Shown here: one piece after another, positions 20,249-29,136 of the stretch
How positions within the stretch are numbered: position 1 is the first letter of the stretch
Layout: each line of letters opens with the position of its first letter
Source: Martinezella lusitana
GTDB lineage: Bacteria > Pseudomonadota > Alphaproteobacteria > Rhizobiales > Rhizobiaceae
DNA: 64,000 nucleotides
Assembly: GCF_016901135.1 (NCBI RefSeq)
Contig: NZ_JAFEVL010000010.1
Location: forward strand, 186,001 to 250,000
Direction: 5' to 3'
Translations under genes and position numbers: made by a program
Notes under the pieces: model-generated
Database searches by the model: none
What the model was told of the DNA's origin: nothing
The model's input: the letters and a program-made list of their open reading frames with translations, nothing else

Positions 20249-20770
20249 ATGGCGACGGATAGGGAAATATCGCGGCTGGAAAACATCTTCGGCGCCATGA
20301 GCCTGGCTCTGGTGGACAAGATGGAAAAGGCCTTCGCCGACGAAACCGGCCTTGGGCCGAGCGCCATCGCAGCCGTGATCCAGATCGGCACCGAGCCGGG
20401 CCTGACGATCGAGACGCTGCGCAGGCTGATTGCGCTCTCCCATTCCGCGACCGTGCGCCTTGTCGACCAGCTCGTGGCATCGGATCTCGTGCTGAGGGCC
20501 GGCGGCGTCGAGGGCGACAAGCGTGCCCGGTCACTGCAGCTGACGGAGAGCGGCCGGGCGCTGTTTGACAAGAGCCTCGCCGCCCGCCGGGCCGTCATTC
20601 ACCGGGCTTTCAAAGCGCTGGGGCCTGAAGAGACCGAGCAGCTCGGTCGCCTGGCGGAAAAGCTGCTGCCGGCTTTGGTCGATCTTGGGGACGATCAGGA
20701 TGTGGTTTGCCGCGTCTGCGACCAGGGGGTCTGCGACCAGGACCGGTGCCCTATCACCGTCATGACGTAA
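20249..20770 (+). CDS. MarR-family transcriptional regulator (173 aa)
   Basis: Winged helix-turn-helix repressor. The wHTH covers about residues 30-105: LGPSAIAAVIQIGTEPGLTI, LRRLIALSHSATVRLVDQL, and the wing GDKRARSLQLTESGR. The N-terminal dimerisation helix is ISRLENIFGAMSLALVDKM. The C-terminus carries an unusual short repeat (VCRVCDQGVCDQDRC) with four Cys, which might sense oxidants or metals. An upstream GTG at 20222 would place the start inside the operator, so the ATG at 20249 is chosen. Confidence 0.9.
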   Translation: MATDREISRLENIFGAMSLALVDKMEKAFADETGLGPSAIAAVIQIGTEPGLTIETLRRLIALSHSATVRLVDQLVASDLVLRAGGVEGDKRARSLQLTESGRALFDKSLAARRAVIHRAFKALGPEETEQLGRLAEKLLPALVDLGDDQDVVCRVCDQGVCDQDRCPITVMT

Positions 20771-20787
20771 CGGTCGAACAAGTATCC

Positions 20788-20826
20788 TTGACATTTACAA
20801 AATATCTATGCAGACTGCATACATAT
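20788..20826 (+). promoter_or_regulatory. Promoter region with second MarR-type operator
   Basis: TTGACA (20788-20793) forms a perfect -35 hexamer. About one promoter spacer downstream lies TATGCA-GAC-TGCATA (20807-20821), flanked by ATAT on both sides (20802-20826). It matches the core of the operator at 20210-20232, so the neighbouring MarR protein probably represses transcription here toward the small gene at 20904. The -10 hexamer is not clear. Confidence 0.55.
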
Positions 20827-20903
20827 ATATGAGTGACGCGGTTTAAACCACTACCGTCGTCGCTCTGAACATCGCCTGCATCAATTCGATCGGAGGCATG
20901 ATC

Positions 20904-21059
20904 GTGACAGGAAATCGCACAATCATCGACAGAGCGGCACGCGCAAGCCGCCCGGTCCTTACCGCCGCTCTGGATCATATTCGTTGTTTCGGCACCCTTC
21001 TCAGGGAGGCGGCCGCCGTTGCCTTCGCGATACGGTGCAAGGTGATCGACGGCCGCTAG
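20904..21059 (+). CDS. Small hypothetical protein, MarR-operator-controlled (51 aa)
   Basis: Short open frame behind a good promoter and operator. GGAGG (20892-20896) stands seven bases before the GTG at 20904; an in-frame ATG at 20898 sits too close to it. The product is basic with a central amphipathic or hydrophobic part (AALDHIRCFGTLLREAAAVA) and two Cys. I do not recognise it. Its position between a MarR gene and an oppositely oriented amidohydrolase suggests it is the regulated target, or that the transcript itself matters. Confidence 0.5.
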   Translation: MTGNRTIIDRAARASRPVLTAALDHIRCFGTLLREAAAVAFAIRCKVIDGR

Positions 21060-21066
21060 GGCAGGA

Positions 21067-22128
21067 CTAGTCTTCCAGCGTGCCTGGCTTGCGGGCGACC
21101 GCGCTCGGCCTGTCGCAGCCGATCTTCATCAGGTCGCCGCGCCGGCGCACCAGCCGGTCCGAGACGCGGGTGACGATGAGGCCGGCTTGCGGGGCATAGA
21201 TGTCGATCGTTCCATCCGGCATGCCGGGCGCGGTGATGATTGTCGCAAGCAGATCGCCTGCTTCGACGTGTTCGCCGATATTGCGATGGAAAAGCACCGT
21301 GCCCGTCTGCGGCGCGCGGATCATCTCGATATTGTCGAGCGGCACCGCCGGCCCCGTAAAGGCGCCTAGCTCCACGCTGTCGTCGCGCACCGCACCTCGG
21401 GCAGCGAGGAACCGCCACAATCCGTCGGCATCCTGCTTCGCCATGTCGGGATAGACATCGCGCGTCCCGCGCAATTCGACTGTCACCGAAAGCTTGCCCG
21501 GCAAGGGTACCTTCTTCTCTCCCGGCACTTCATATTTCCAGGCGAAGCTGACAGCCTCTTCGAAGGCCGAACTTTCGCCGTCCGATAGCAGCACGGCATC
21601 CATCTTCAAGGCGGCGGCAAGATCGGCAGCTTCGGGCCAGAAGGCCTCGTCGATATAGGCATATTGCAGCGACTCGTCGTCGCAGTGCAGGTCGATCACC
21701 AGATCGGCGCCGAGCGCCATATGGATCAGCTGGCGCTTCAGCCGGTCGACGGCCGGGTAGCGTTCGAGATTCTCGATCAGCAGGTCGCGGTCGCGCAGCG
21801 AAATTAGCGGGAAATCACGGTTGAAGTTGGTGCGCGATCCCAGGTCGAAGCGGCCCTGCATCTCGCCGAAATGCGATTGCGCCGCACCGATCGGATTGGC
21901 GTGCGGCACGACGACGATGTCGCTCAGAACAGCCCCTTCCGCTTCCGCCTGCCGCAGCCGCTCGCAGAGGAAATGCGTGAGCGCCGTGCCCGGCAGCTCG
22001 CCGGCGTGGAGCGCGGCCTGGATATAGATCTTCGGCGCATCGGCTTTGCTGCCGGCGAAATGCAGCACCGGTAGCCGCCAGGCAATCCCCGGAGTATCGC
22101 CCTCGATGACAATTTCGGTGACGTTCAT
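21067..22128 (-). CDS. Succinylglutamate desuccinylase/aspartoacylase-family zinc hydrolase (353 aa)
   Basis: M14-like zinc amidohydrolase that removes acyl groups from amino-acid-type substrates. The zinc motif is visible as ALHAGELPGT (His and Glu of HxxE), with the third ligand in VIDLHCDDES. RDFPL and a C-terminal beta-rich domain (TGTVLFHRNIGEHVEAGDLL, biotinyl-like fold) complete the family pattern. The start at 22128 has GGAGG nearby, and upstream codons are out of character. It belongs to the subgroup related to ectoine-derivative and N-acyl amino-acid deacylases; the exact substrate is uncertain. Confidence 0.9.
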   Translation of the reverse strand: MNVTEIVIEGDTPGIAWRLPVLHFAGSKADAPKIYIQAALHAGELPGTALTHFLCERLRQAEAEGAVLSDIVVVPHANPIGAAQSHFGEMQGRFDLGSRTNFNRDFPLISLRDRDLLIENLERYPAVDRLKRQLIHMALGADLVIDLHCDDESLQYAYIDEAFWPEAADLAAALKMDAVLLSDGESSAFEEAVSFAWKYEVPGEKKVPLPGKLSVTVELRGTRDVYPDMAKQDADGLWRFLAARGAVRDDSVELGAFTGPAVPLDNIEMIRAPQTGTVLFHRNIGEHVEAGDLLATIITAPGMPDGTIDIYAPQAGLIVTRVSDRLVRRRGDLMKIGCDRPSAVARKPGTLED

Positions 22129-22238
22129 GTAGGGGACCTCCTGCTGGTTATGATCGCAGACCCATACCAAGTCGTTGCCACCTCCTGCAACCGTTGTTGC
22201 TTCGGAGCGTCATGGAGGCCGCTTGCCCCGATCCCTTG

Positions 22239-23459
22239 TCAGGGACCGCGGTTTCTACGCAGGCCGAGGCTCAGAAGAAGGCTGAGCAGCACCGCGCCGA
22301 CACCGAAGGAAAAGGGCGCGGCATAACCCAGATGGTCGGCCAAAAGGCCTGCAATCGGGCCTGTCGTGCCGAGCGAGACGTCGAGGAAGATGGAATAGAG
22401 GCCAAGTGCCACGCCGCGGTTCTGCGGTGGAATCCGCTCCATGGCTTCGTTGCCGAGTGCCGGAAAGACCGGTGCGAAGCCGGCGCCGGCGAGGGCCGCG
22501 CCGATGATGGCGACGGTCGGCGAGGGCGCAAAGGCGAGTGCTGCGAGGCCGATCATCTCAACGACAAGCGAGATGCGCGTAAGCGGCAGGCCGCCGAACC
22601 GCGCAACGGCTTGCGCCAGGCCGAGGCGGACGCCCATGAAGGCGAGGCCGAAGGCGCTGAGCGCGAAGGAGGCGCCCTCCCAGCCGCGACTGTGGAAGAA
22701 CAGCGCGACGAAGGCCATGACCACGCCGAAGCCGCTGGAAGCCAGCGCCAGTGCCACGCCGAAAGGCGCGATGCGGCTCAGCACCTGGCCGGTGCCAATG
22801 CCCTTTTCCTTGACGCCGGGTACGGGCGGCCGTGTTTGCGCCAGCATGAACCCGGCAACGGCGAGAACGATCGTCACGATGCCTATGGCGAAGAAGCCAT
22901 ATTGCCCCTGCAGCCAGGCGCCGAAGGGTGCTGCTAGCGCGATGCCGCCATAGGTGGCGATGCCGTTCCAGGAGATGATGCGCACGGTTTCGCGCGACCC
23001 CATCAGACCGATCGCCCAGGTGATTGCCGCCGTGCTGACCCAGCTTTCGCCAATGCCGAGCGCCAGGCGTCCCGCAAGCAGCAGTGCCAGGCTCGCCGCC
23101 GGAACATTGACGGTCAATGCGGAGGCCAGCGTCAGGATGCCGGAAAGCCCATAGGCGAGAAAACCGAGCAGGACAGAACGGCGCGGCCCGTACTGATCGC
23201 ACAGCCGCCCCACCTGCGCGCGGCTGACGATGGTTGCCACATATTGCGTGCTGATGGCGATGCCGGCCCAGACGACGCCGAAACCGAGGCCGCTATCGAC
23301 ATAGGTCGGGAGTACCGCAAGCGGCAGGCCGATGGCCAGGTAGCCGAAGAATGTCAGCGCAACGATGGAAACGAGGGCCAGGGTCGAATTGGACCGGATG
23401 GTCTGGGAGGCAGTGTTCACGGGATATCGCCTACGGGCACCGGCAAGTGCGGTGTCCAT
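22239..23459 (-). CDS. MFS transporter, arabinose-efflux/YfcJ-like (about 406 aa)
   Basis: Twelve-helix drug/sugar efflux permease of the DHA1 type. The first helix follows SIVALTFFGYLAIGLPLAVL, motif A-like RAQVGRLCDQYGPRRSVLLG lies between helices 2 and 3, and a second half repeats the pattern. The start is uncertain: ATG at 23459, or GTG at 23420 (MNTASQTIRSN) which is nearer the first helix. It is a homologue of the exporter at 29862-31049 (shared YVDSGLGFG/ VTEQLGLGNAW, GESWVS/GESLVAVG, FSPMG-type region). Substrate unknown. Confidence 0.9.
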   Translation of the reverse strand: MDTALAGARRRYPVNTASQTIRSNSTLALVSIVALTFFGYLAIGLPLAVLPTYVDSGLGFGVVWAGIAISTQYVATIVSRAQVGRLCDQYGPRRSVLLGFLAYGLSGILTLASALTVNVPAASLALLLAGRLALGIGESWVSTAAITWAIGLMGSRETVRIISWNGIATYGGIALAAPFGAWLQGQYGFFAIGIVTIVLAVAGFMLAQTRPPVPGVKEKGIGTGQVLSRIAPFGVALALASSGFGVVMAFVALFFHSRGWEGASFALSAFGLAFMGVRLGLAQAVARFGGLPLTRISLVVEMIGLAALAFAPSPTVAIIGAALAGAGFAPVFPALGNEAMERIPPQNRGVALGLYSIFLDVSLGTTGPIAGLLADHLGYAAPFSFGVGAVLLSLLLSLGLRRNRGP

Positions 23460-23683
23460 GCTGTTTGCCACGAAAGATCGGGGTTCGTATCGGATAGCGG
23501 TGGCGGCGGTAGCCGAACGGCCGTGCGTCGCCACGAACAATCGGTAACAGGCAAGGGCAGGCCCGGTCAATGGAATTGCTGCTTTGCAGCAAAAGCCATT
23601 GACGGAATGACGCGATTGTGCGTGGGGCCTTGAGGGTTCTTCGCAATGGGAGCGGGACTATCCGCAGCCCCGCTCGAAAAGGC

Positions 23684-24658
23684 TTACATCGTCAATACGA
23701 CGCTCGCCGTCGTGCGTCCGGCCTCAAGGTCCGCATGCGCCCGGGCTGCGTCCTTCAGCTCGTACTCGGCGCCGATCGGGTTGACCAATCCGGCCTTCAG
23801 ATATTCCATCAGGGCCTGGGTGCCCTGGCGATAGAGCTCGGGATCGTTGGCATAGGTCAGCACGCTCGGGCGCGACAGGCCGATGGCTCGCGGTGCGGTC
23901 AGTTCCTCTATCTGGATCGGCGGGATGGGTCCGGCAGCCTGGCCGAGGCTCGCAACCATGCCGAAGGGGCGCACGGCCGCAAGCGTCTGCGATAGCATGG
24001 CGCCGCCTATGCCGTCGATAGCGAGATGCACGCCACGGCGATCGGCGATGCGGCGGGCCTCCTCCACCCAGTCTTCGGCTGTGTGCAGGAGAACGGCGTC
24101 CGCGCCGGCCTCATAGGCAAAGCCGGCCTTGGCTTCGGAGCCGACCGTGGCGATGACTTTGGCGCCAAGCCGCTTGGCGAGACGCGTGACCAGCTGGCCG
24201 ACGCCCCCGGCCCCCGCATGCACCAGAACCCATTCGCCCGCTTTCACCGGATAGACCTTCTGCAGCAGCATGTGGGCGGTGAGCCCGCGCAGCATCGTGC
24301 TGCCGGCAACCCGCTCGCTGACGCCATCAGGCAGTTTCACCAGCCGCGATGCCGATAGCGTGCGCATCTCGGCATAGCTGCCAAGCGGATGGCCGATATA
24401 GGCGACGCGATCGCCGATTTTCAGATCTTCGACACCGGGGCCGATCGCGTCGACGACGCCTGCACCCTCGAAGCCGAGGACGCTCTGGCCGGGCGGCAAC
24501 GGATAGAGCCCGGAACGGACGTAGATGTCGACGAAATTCACGCCTGAAATGCTTTGTCGGATCCGGGCCTGGCCGGAGCCTGGCTCGGTAATGGGGAGAT
24601 CAACGGCTTTCATGGCCTCGGGGCCGCCGGGGCCGGTGATGGCAATCGCTAGGGGCAT
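23684..24658 (-). CDS. Quinone oxidoreductase, zinc-free MDR family (324 aa)
   Basis: NADPH:quinone reductase-like enzyme. It starts MPLAIAITGPGGPEAMKAVD, has NFVDIYVRSGLYP, the MDR core PGVEDLKIGDRVAYIG, and the cofactor segment VLVHAGAGGVGQLVTRLAKRLGA with the AxxGxxG pattern. No zinc-ligand Cys cluster is present, as in Qor/zeta-crystallin. AGGAGACTTCTCA precedes the ATG. It is divergent from the LysR gene at 24750 across only 91 bp, so that regulator probably controls it. Confidence 0.94.
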   Translation of the reverse strand: MPLAIAITGPGGPEAMKAVDLPITEPGSGQARIRQSISGVNFVDIYVRSGLYPLPPGQSVLGFEGAGVVDAIGPGVEDLKIGDRVAYIGHPLGSYAEMRTLSASRLVKLPDGVSERVAGSTMLRGLTAHMLLQKVYPVKAGEWVLVHAGAGGVGQLVTRLAKRLGAKVIATVGSEAKAGFAYEAGADAVLLHTAEDWVEEARRIADRRGVHLAIDGIGGAMLSQTLAAVRPFGMVASLGQAAGPIPPIQIEELTAPRAIGLSRPSVLTYANDPELYRQGTQALMEYLKAGLVNPIGAEYELKDAARAHADLEAGRTTASVVLTM

Positions 24659-24730
24659 TGAGAAGTCTCCTTTCAGGAGATCTTTGACCACAAACCTCGG
24701 CCTGAATAAATTCGGTATGAGCTCACCGTA

Positions 24731-24750
24731 TCTGTGCAATAATGCACAGA
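24731..24750. promoter_or_regulatory. LysR-type operator between qor-like gene and lysR
   Basis: TCTGTGCA (24731-24738), ATAA, TGCACAGA (24743-24750) is a perfect 8 bp inverted repeat in the 91 bp divergent gap. It contains the T-N11-A framework of LysR boxes. It ends on the first base of the lysR start codon, which fits autorepression. Confidence 0.6.
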
Positions 24751-25631
24751 TGATCGACTGGCAGGACCTACTTCATTTCGCCGCCCTGGCGCGAACCGGC
24801 TCGCTCTCGGCGGCGGCGCGCGAGCTTGGCGTGGATCACGCCACGGTCGGCAGGCGCATCGCGGCACTGGAGCGTTCGCTGGACCTGCGCCTGATCGACC
24901 GGCGGCCCCGCACCTCGCCGCTGACGGCAGACGGTCGTGCCATTGCCGAACTGGTGGGGCGCATCGATGAAAATGTCGAGGCGATCAAGCGTTATTCGAA
25001 AAGTGCCGTCGCCGGGCTTTCCGCCGCCGTCAAGATCAGCGCGCCGCCATCGATCGCCACGCATCTTCTCGCTCCCAAGGCGGCCCTGTTTCGTATCGAC
25101 CATCCGGATATCACCTTGACCGTCGCCGGTGTCACGCGTCGTGCTGTGGTCGATCATGGCGAGGCGGATATAGCCGTGAGAACCACGAGGCCGGAGGAGA
25201 GTGATTTGCTGGTCCGGCGCATTGGCGTGATGCGCTTCGGTCTCTACGCTGTCTCAGCCATTGCGCAGATGCCCGAGGAAGATTGGGTCTTCATCGGTTA
25301 TGATGCGGCTCTTGAACATCTAACGCGGGAGACATGGCTGCGCAGTCTGCTGGCCGGCCGGCCAATCGTATTCCGCGCCGCCGATATTTTCGGACAGCTC
25401 GAAGCTGCGCGCGCGGGCATTGGCGCCCTCGTGCTTCCCACTTTCCTGGGGGATAACGAACCTCTCCTGACGCGCCTTCCGGCAGCGGCCCCGTCACCGA
25501 CGCGAGACCTTTGGCTGGTGACCTATCCCGATCTGCGCCGTTCGCCGGCTGTCCGTGCCGTCATGGATTTTGTCTGCGACGTGATCGGCCAAAGCTGCCC
25601 TATCCGGGACGACACGGGCACGACAGGCTAG
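24750..25631 (+). CDS. LysR-family transcriptional regulator (293 aa)
   Basis: Regulator with an N-terminal wHTH (LLHFAALARTGSLSAAAREL, DHATVGRRIAALERSL) and a C-terminal effector-binding domain starting near VKISAPPSIATHLLAP. The HATVGRRI recognition helix marks the subgroup that usually acts beside a single oxidoreductase gene. The start at 24750 immediately precedes MIDWQDLLHFA, the standard beginning for this subgroup (compare the regulator at 39637-40533). Divergent from the quinone oxidoreductase gene, with the operator overlapping its own start. Confidence 0.93.
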   Translation: MIDWQDLLHFAALARTGSLSAAARELGVDHATVGRRIAALERSLDLRLIDRRPRTSPLTADGRAIAELVGRIDENVEAIKRYSKSAVAGLSAAVKISAPPSIATHLLAPKAALFRIDHPDITLTVAGVTRRAVVDHGEADIAVRTTRPEESDLLVRRIGVMRFGLYAVSAIAQMPEEDWVFIGYDAALEHLTRETWLRSLLAGRPIVFRAADIFGQLEAARAGIGALVLPTFLGDNEPLLTRLPAAAPSPTRDLWLVTYPDLRRSPAVRAVMDFVCDVIGQSCPIRDDTGTTG

Positions 25632-25721
25632 GGCGAAGGTTTGCCAGCTTATTTTCCTGTTGCAGCCTAGCGGCGAATCTCTATCCATAAACGGATGAAC
25701 CATCCTTTTGGTCGGTGATCG

Positions 25722-27362
25722 ATGACGAAGCTGAGCAGTTGGTTCGTGGTGGACAGGGCGGATCTGGTTGCGGGCATATCGGTTGCCGGCCTGATGTTGC
25801 CGGAAGCCGTTGCCTACGCCGGCATCGCCGGCCTGCCGCCGCACCGTGCCATCCTCGCCGGCATCGCCGGATGTCTCGTCTATGCCATATTCGGCCGCAG
25901 CCGCTTCGCCATCGTCTCTCCGACATCCTCGTCCGCCGCCATTCTCGCCGCAACGCTGGCGGTCGTGCCCGGTGACGCCACGGTCAAGGCCGGCTTGGCC
26001 ACGGTCGCGGTCGCGCTGGCGGGCCTGTTGTTCGTCGTCGCGGCGGTGCTGCGCCTCGGCGGCATCACCGGCTTCATTTCCCGGCCGGTGCTGCGCGGCT
26101 TTGCGCTGGGTCTGGCGATCACCATCATCCTGCACCAGCTGCCCATCCTGGTGGGCGTGCCCGTGCAGGGCTCGAACATCTTTACCTACGCGGCGGCACT
26201 GTTCGGCGCTGTTCTGCAGTGGAATCCGATCAGCGTCGCCGTCGGCATCGTGGCGCTCGCGGCATTGCTGCTGCTCAAGCGACTGCCAGGCGTCCCCGGC
26301 GCCTTCCTCGTGCTCGTCACCGGTATTCTCGCTTCATACCTGTTCGGTCTGGAGGCGCATGGCGTCAAGCTGGTCGGCGCAATCGAGATCCTGCCGCAAT
26401 GGCCGTCGCTGCCGGATGCCGGCTGGGCCGGCTATTCGCGGCTGGTGCAGTTCACCGTGCCCCTCGTGCTCATTCTCTTTGCCGAATCCTGGGGCACCAT
26501 GCGGGCGCTGGCGCTGCGCTATGGCGAGACGCTGGAGATCAACCGCGAACTCGGTGCGCTCGGCGCCGCCAACATCGCCAGCGCCCTTGTCCAGGGCATG
26601 CCCGTCGGCGCCGGCTTTTCCGCCGGTTTCGCCAGCGAGGCGGCCGGCGCCAAGACACGCGCAACCACCGTTTTCGCCGCCATCGGCCTTGCCATTCTGA
26701 TTGCCTGCGCCGGGCCGCTGGTGGCGCTTCTGCCCGAGCCGGTGCTGGCAGCAGTGGTGATTGCCGCTCTCACGCATGCGCTCGATCCCAGCCCGATCCT
26801 GCATCTGCGGCGGCTGCATCGCGATTTCTACGTCGCGCTTGGCGCTGCGGCGGGCGTGCTGATTTTCGGCGTGCTGAACGGCATGCTGCTGGCGATCGCG
26901 CTATCGCTCGCCGCCATGATGCATCGATTGGCCTCGCCCTATGTCGCCCGTCTCGGGCGCCTCGGCAGCAGTCACAACTTCGTCGATATCAGCCGACACG
27001 GCGATGCGTCCGAGATGCCGGGCATTGTCATCTGGCGACCAGGCGAGACGCTGTTTTTCGGCAATGCCGACACGATCTTCGGCGAGATATTGTCACGCAG
27101 CCGCAGCGAGACGGGATTGCGGGCCATTATTCTCAGCCTTGAAGAAAGCTTCGATCTGGACAGCACGGGGATGGATGCCTTGATGGAGTTCGATGGCGCG
27201 ATGCGCCGCGCCGGCATCCGCGTGCAATTCGCCCGTGCGCATGATCGCGTGCGCGATCTCATGACGGTGGCCGGCATCGCCGACCTCGAGAGCCGCTGCA
27301 GCTTCAGCGTCGACGATGCGGTGGCGGCGGTGATGGCGGATGACAATCAGCCGAAGGTTTGA
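25722..27362 (+). CDS. SulP-family anion transporter with STAS domain (546 aa)
   Basis: Inner-membrane anion transporter (sulfate, bicarbonate or similar). The N-terminal part starts DLVAGISVAGLMLPEAVAYA, the SulP signature, followed by about eleven membrane helices including the SPTSSSAAILAA segment. The cytoplasmic STAS domain occupies about residues 430-535, with ILSLEESFDLDSTGMDALMEF as the conserved phosphorylation-site-like loop. It stands alone downstream of the LysR gene. The transported ion is not predictable. Confidence 0.94.
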   Translation: MTKLSSWFVVDRADLVAGISVAGLMLPEAVAYAGIAGLPPHRAILAGIAGCLVYAIFGRSRFAIVSPTSSSAAILAATLAVVPGDATVKAGLATVAVALAGLLFVVAAVLRLGGITGFISRPVLRGFALGLAITIILHQLPILVGVPVQGSNIFTYAAALFGAVLQWNPISVAVGIVALAALLLLKRLPGVPGAFLVLVTGILASYLFGLEAHGVKLVGAIEILPQWPSLPDAGWAGYSRLVQFTVPLVLILFAESWGTMRALALRYGETLEINRELGALGAANIASALVQGMPVGAGFSAGFASEAAGAKTRATTVFAAIGLAILIACAGPLVALLPEPVLAAVVIAALTHALDPSPILHLRRLHRDFYVALGAAAGVLIFGVLNGMLLAIALSLAAMMHRLASPYVARLGRLGSSHNFVDISRHGDASEMPGIVIWRPGETLFFGNADTIFGEILSRSRSETGLRAIILSLEESFDLDSTGMDALMEFDGAMRRAGIRVQFARAHDRVRDLMTVAGIADLESRCSFSVDDAVAAVMADDNQPKV

Positions 27363-27371
27363 ACGGGCTGT

Positions 27372-27989
27372 TCAGTCGCGCAAAGTCCAATAGCAAAGAT
27401 GCTCGTGGATTGATTCACCCTGTAGGCTGTTGATGAGGACGAAGTCTTTAGCTGTCCAGCTCACAGGTTCTTCGAGCACAATGTCGGGAACTAGATGGCC
27501 CTGATAGAGCAGCGTCATATGCGGCTCGACGAGCTTTTCCTTGATCGGCGCAATGCCGGTGAGCCGCATGGCATCGACCAATTCTTGATAGATCGCCTTG
27601 AGTTCGGTGTTTCCATTCTCGTTCCATAGAACAAGCGGGCGATTATCGCCATTGCCGAAACTGACAGCCCGGTCGAAGACTACTGAACAGGACCGCTTCC
27701 TAACTCTAGAGGCAGCTTCCATCGCCGCAAACACCGTCTCTTCTGGCAAGTAGCGAAACGAGCCGATAGTATAGAGCGTCACATGGAGGAGATTGGCTTT
27801 TCGCGGCTTCGCGAAAAACCGGTACCGTCGATGGAAATTGCCTGCAAGCTTGTGACTCTTTGCGGCGATCTCCGGATCGGGAAGGATTGCAAAATAGAGT
27901 TCGCTGACTGGCCTTTGATCGATTGGCGGTAGTGTCCGGCTGGACGATCCGCCGCTGAGATAGAGCGAGAGCTGGTCTTTGTTCTTCAT
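27372..27989 (-). CDS. 2'-5' RNA ligase/LigT-like 2H phosphoesterase (205 aa)
   Basis: Member of the 2H phosphoesterase superfamily. Both catalytic motifs are present: HVTL (residues 69-72) and HMTL (157-160), in the usual spacing. ELYFAILPD starts the first beta strand. Family members hydrolyse 2',3'-cyclic phosphates or ligate tRNA halves in vitro; the cellular role is open. An N-terminal extension of about 28 residues precedes the domain. Convergent with the SulP gene (9 bp gap). Confidence 0.88.
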   Translation of the reverse strand: MKNKDQLSLYLSGGSSSRTLPPIDQRPVSELYFAILPDPEIAAKSHKLAGNFHRRYRFFAKPRKANLLHVTLYTIGSFRYLPEETVFAAMEAASRVRKRSCSVVFDRAVSFGNGDNRPLVLWNENGNTELKAIYQELVDAMRLTGIAPIKEKLVEPHMTLLYQGHLVPDIVLEEPVSWTAKDFVLINSLQGESIHEHLCYWTLRD

Positions 27990-28230
27990 GGGATTGCGTC
28001 AAAGCCACACGGCTTTGCCTCCTCCAATCTTGTCCATCCGAACATCATAGAGCCGCATGGCCACTAGATCAAGAACAAATAGAGAACATATCTAGTAAGC
28101 CGGAGTGAGCAGGCTGCCGAAGGGAGCCATCGAGTCTCAATTTTAGAAATGCCATCGAATAAAACGCCCGCTTGATTTGTTCACCACCGGCCAGGGGTAT
28201 TTGTGCCGTCTTCAAAAGGAATGATCTCAC

Positions 28231-28368
28231 ATGTTGACGAAAGCCATCTTCTCTATCGCCTTGCTCGCTCTCATCGGCCTCGGTGTTTCCTCTTGTTCTA
28301 CCTCGGACCAGCATAGCTCCGGTAGCGGCATGACGATGAATCCCCCTCCGGCCGGCGGCGGATACTGA
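28231..28368 (+). CDS. Small lipoprotein (45 aa)
   Basis: Very short open frame with a clear lipoprotein signal: MLTKAIFSIALLALIGLG followed by the lipobox VSSC (Cys22). The mature part of 24 residues is Ser/Gly/Pro-rich and ends PPPAGGGY. AAAGGA lies ten bases upstream of the ATG, and an intrinsic terminator follows at 28395. It would be lipid-anchored, in the style of entericidin-like or lysis-type small lipoproteins, but I cannot assign it to a named family. Confidence 0.65.
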   Translation: MLTKAIFSIALLALIGLGVSSCSTSDQHSSGSGMTMNPPPAGGGY

Positions 28369-28394
28369 TACGCTAGAATGCGAGGTAGGATTGG

Positions 28395-28422
28395 GGCGCC
28401 GTGATCACAGCGGCGCCGTTTT
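28395..28422 (+). terminator. Intrinsic terminator after the small lipoprotein gene
   Basis: GGCGCCG (28395-28401) pairs with CGGCGCC (28411-28417) around a 9-base loop that itself contains TGATCA, followed by GTTTTCC. Confidence 0.6.
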
Positions 28423-28529
28423 CCTCAACAGGCAAAATGCAGACAATATCGGCCCTGCGCAAGAATCGGGTTGAATTCCCCGGCTCGTGGCACGATTTTC
28501 ATGACAAGTGGAAACACGGAGTGTCGGTC

Positions 28530-29093
28530 ATGAACGAGACAAGGCAAGACTATCTGATCTTCGAAACCGCCGGCGGCTTCTGCGGCATCGCCTGGAACGA
28601 TATCGGCGTCATACGCTTTCAGTTGCCGACAAAGGACGCCGGGGCGACCGAACGCCTGCTTCGGCGTCGCCTGCCGGATGCACACCCCGGCACGCCGACG
28701 CCTGAAGTCGCGGAGGTCGTCGCCAAGGTGAAACGGTATTTCGCGGGCGAGGAGATCGATTTTTCCGGCGTCGCCCTCGATCTCGGCGAACAGGATGCAT
28801 TTTTCAAGCAGATCTACGACGCCGCCCGGCAGGTCACCTGGGGCCATACCACCACCTATGGGACGCTGGCGAAACAGCTTGGCGTAGGGCCGGAGGCCGC
28901 CCGCGACGTTGGTGAGGCCATGGCAAAGAACCCGGTCGCGCTGATCATCCCCTGCCACCGCGTTCTTGCGGCAGGCGGCAAGATCGGCGGCTTTTCGGCG
29001 CCCGGCGGTTCCAATGCCAAGGCCCGGATGCTCGAGCTCGAAGGCGTCCAGCTTGCGCCGCCGAAACCCGTGCAGCAGTCGCTGGGGTTCTAG
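28530..29093 (+). CDS. ogt: Methylated-DNA-protein-cysteine methyltransferase (187 aa)
   Basis: Suicide DNA repair enzyme that transfers alkyl groups from O6-alkylguanine to its own Cys. The active site PCHRV is at residues 141-145 (Cys142), preceded by the helix-turn-helix TTYGTLAKQLGVGPEAARDVG with the Arg finger and followed by GGFSAPGG. The start at 28530 has CGGAG eight bases upstream; the frame extends further upstream without a domain. There is no Ada N-terminal domain, so this is the Ogt type. Confidence 0.94.
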   Translation: MNETRQDYLIFETAGGFCGIAWNDIGVIRFQLPTKDAGATERLLRRRLPDAHPGTPTPEVAEVVAKVKRYFAGEEIDFSGVALDLGEQDAFFKQIYDAARQVTWGHTTTYGTLAKQLGVGPEAARDVGEAMAKNPVALIIPCHRVLAAGGKIGGFSAPGGSNAKARMLELEGVQLAPPKPVQQSLGF

Positions 29094-29136
29094 GTCACGA
29101 TGCTGGGGGAGGCGGTTTGCGACCGAGCCGCCCGCT

